Source: Bacillota bacterium (GTDB taxonomy: Bacteria; Bacillota_A; Clostridia; Peptostreptococcales; Anaerovoracaceae). Taken from it: a DNA stretch of 5,497 nt. This document shows, piece by piece, positions 5,411-5,497 of the stretch. How positions within the stretch are numbered: the first letter of the stretch is position 1; the number at the start of each line of letters is the position of its first letter. The notes beneath the pieces were generated by a model, which had not been told where the DNA came from, ran no database searches, and saw only the letters and a list, made by a program, of their open reading frames with translations. The stretch spans positions 1 to 5,497 of the forward strand of contig JAFRWQ010000052.1 in assembly GCA_017437925.1 (NCBI GenBank), in the 5' to 3' direction. The position numbers and the translations under genes were made by a program.

Positions 5411-5497
5411 CTAGTCCTTCATCAGGAACTCCCTGATGTCGTCGTTGACCTTCTTCACTTTGTCTTCTCCCAGGTAGACCATGTGGCCGGTCTCGTA
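5411..5497 (-). CDS. Probable serine carboxypeptidase (peptidase S10 family), C-terminal end only
   Basis: The last 28 residues of a protein entering from the right edge are visible, ending at TAG (5413-5411). The fragment begins YETGHMVYLGEDKV and continues into an amphipathic helix ending EFLMKD. The motif Y-E-x-G-H-M followed by a hydrophobic-rich turn and a terminal helix is typical of bacterial S10 carboxypeptidases, where this His (residue 5 of the fragment) is the triad histidine near the C-terminus. Other alpha/beta hydrolases can end similarly (GH followed by a helix), so the family call rests on one motif. If correct, the protein would release C-terminal residues from peptides; a signal peptide, if any, lies outside the window. 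The kinase follows 46 nt downstream on the same strand. Confidence 0.6.
   Translation of the reverse strand, partial: YETGHMVYLGEDKVKKVNDDIREFLMKD

Noticed and set aside
4366..5436. Long plus-strand open frame (356 codons) antisense to the kinase gene
   Set aside because: The minus-strand frame encodes a full-length kinase with catalytic and metal-binding motifs. The antisense translation has no recognisable family and results from high GC at third positions.

Overview
The window looks like a stretch of chromosome from an anaerobic bacterium, with five genes and parts of genes I recognise and no sign of phage, transposon or CRISPR. By eye the GC content is in the mid-to-high fifties percent. 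Ile is often ATA (10 of 14 Ile codons in the radical SAM gene) and Arg is often AGG. A pyruvate,phosphate dikinase closely resembling clostridial enzymes, an M20 amidohydrolase with its transporter, and a NahK-type sugar kinase suggest an anaerobic Bacillota (Clostridia) member. Synergistota remain possible because of the ATA/AGG habit and the amidohydrolase content. This placement is inference.

Layout. (1) 1-200, minus: the 5' end of ppdK, with a strong SD and a clear extended -10 promoter at 298-326. Its ~90-nt leader can form either of two overlapping hairpins. (2) 380-1288, plus: a radical SAM protein of the YhcC/TIGR01212 family, divergent from ppdK. Its extended -10 lies so close to the ATG that the mRNA is probably leaderless. 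(3) 1386-2582, plus: a 12-TM MFS transporter with its own TATAAT box and inverted repeats but no clear SD. (4) 2645-4021, plus: an M20-family metal-dependent amidohydrolase with a textbook SD, separated from the MFS gene by 62 nt that hold a weak terminator-like hairpin. (5) 4022-4254: a convergent intergenic region with a strong terminator followed by tandem ~19-nt repeats of the terminator's 3' arm and T-tract. (6) 4255-5364, minus: an N-acetylhexosamine 1-kinase (NahK)-like phosphotransferase. (7) 5411-5497, minus: the last 28 residues of a probable serine carboxypeptidase (peptidase S10 family), upstream of the kinase in the same direction.

How they fit together. The MFS carrier and the amidohydrolase form a likely two-gene uptake-and-hydrolysis unit for an N-acylated or amide-linked small molecule; the substrate cannot be read from the sequence. 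The S10 peptidase and the sugar kinase may be co-transcribed on the other strand. ppdK (PEP/pyruvate interconversion) and the radical SAM gene share only a divergent control region. I see no convincing undescribed multi-gene system. The most unusual signals are regulatory: the apparent leaderless start, the alternative ppdK leader hairpins, and the repeated terminator arms.
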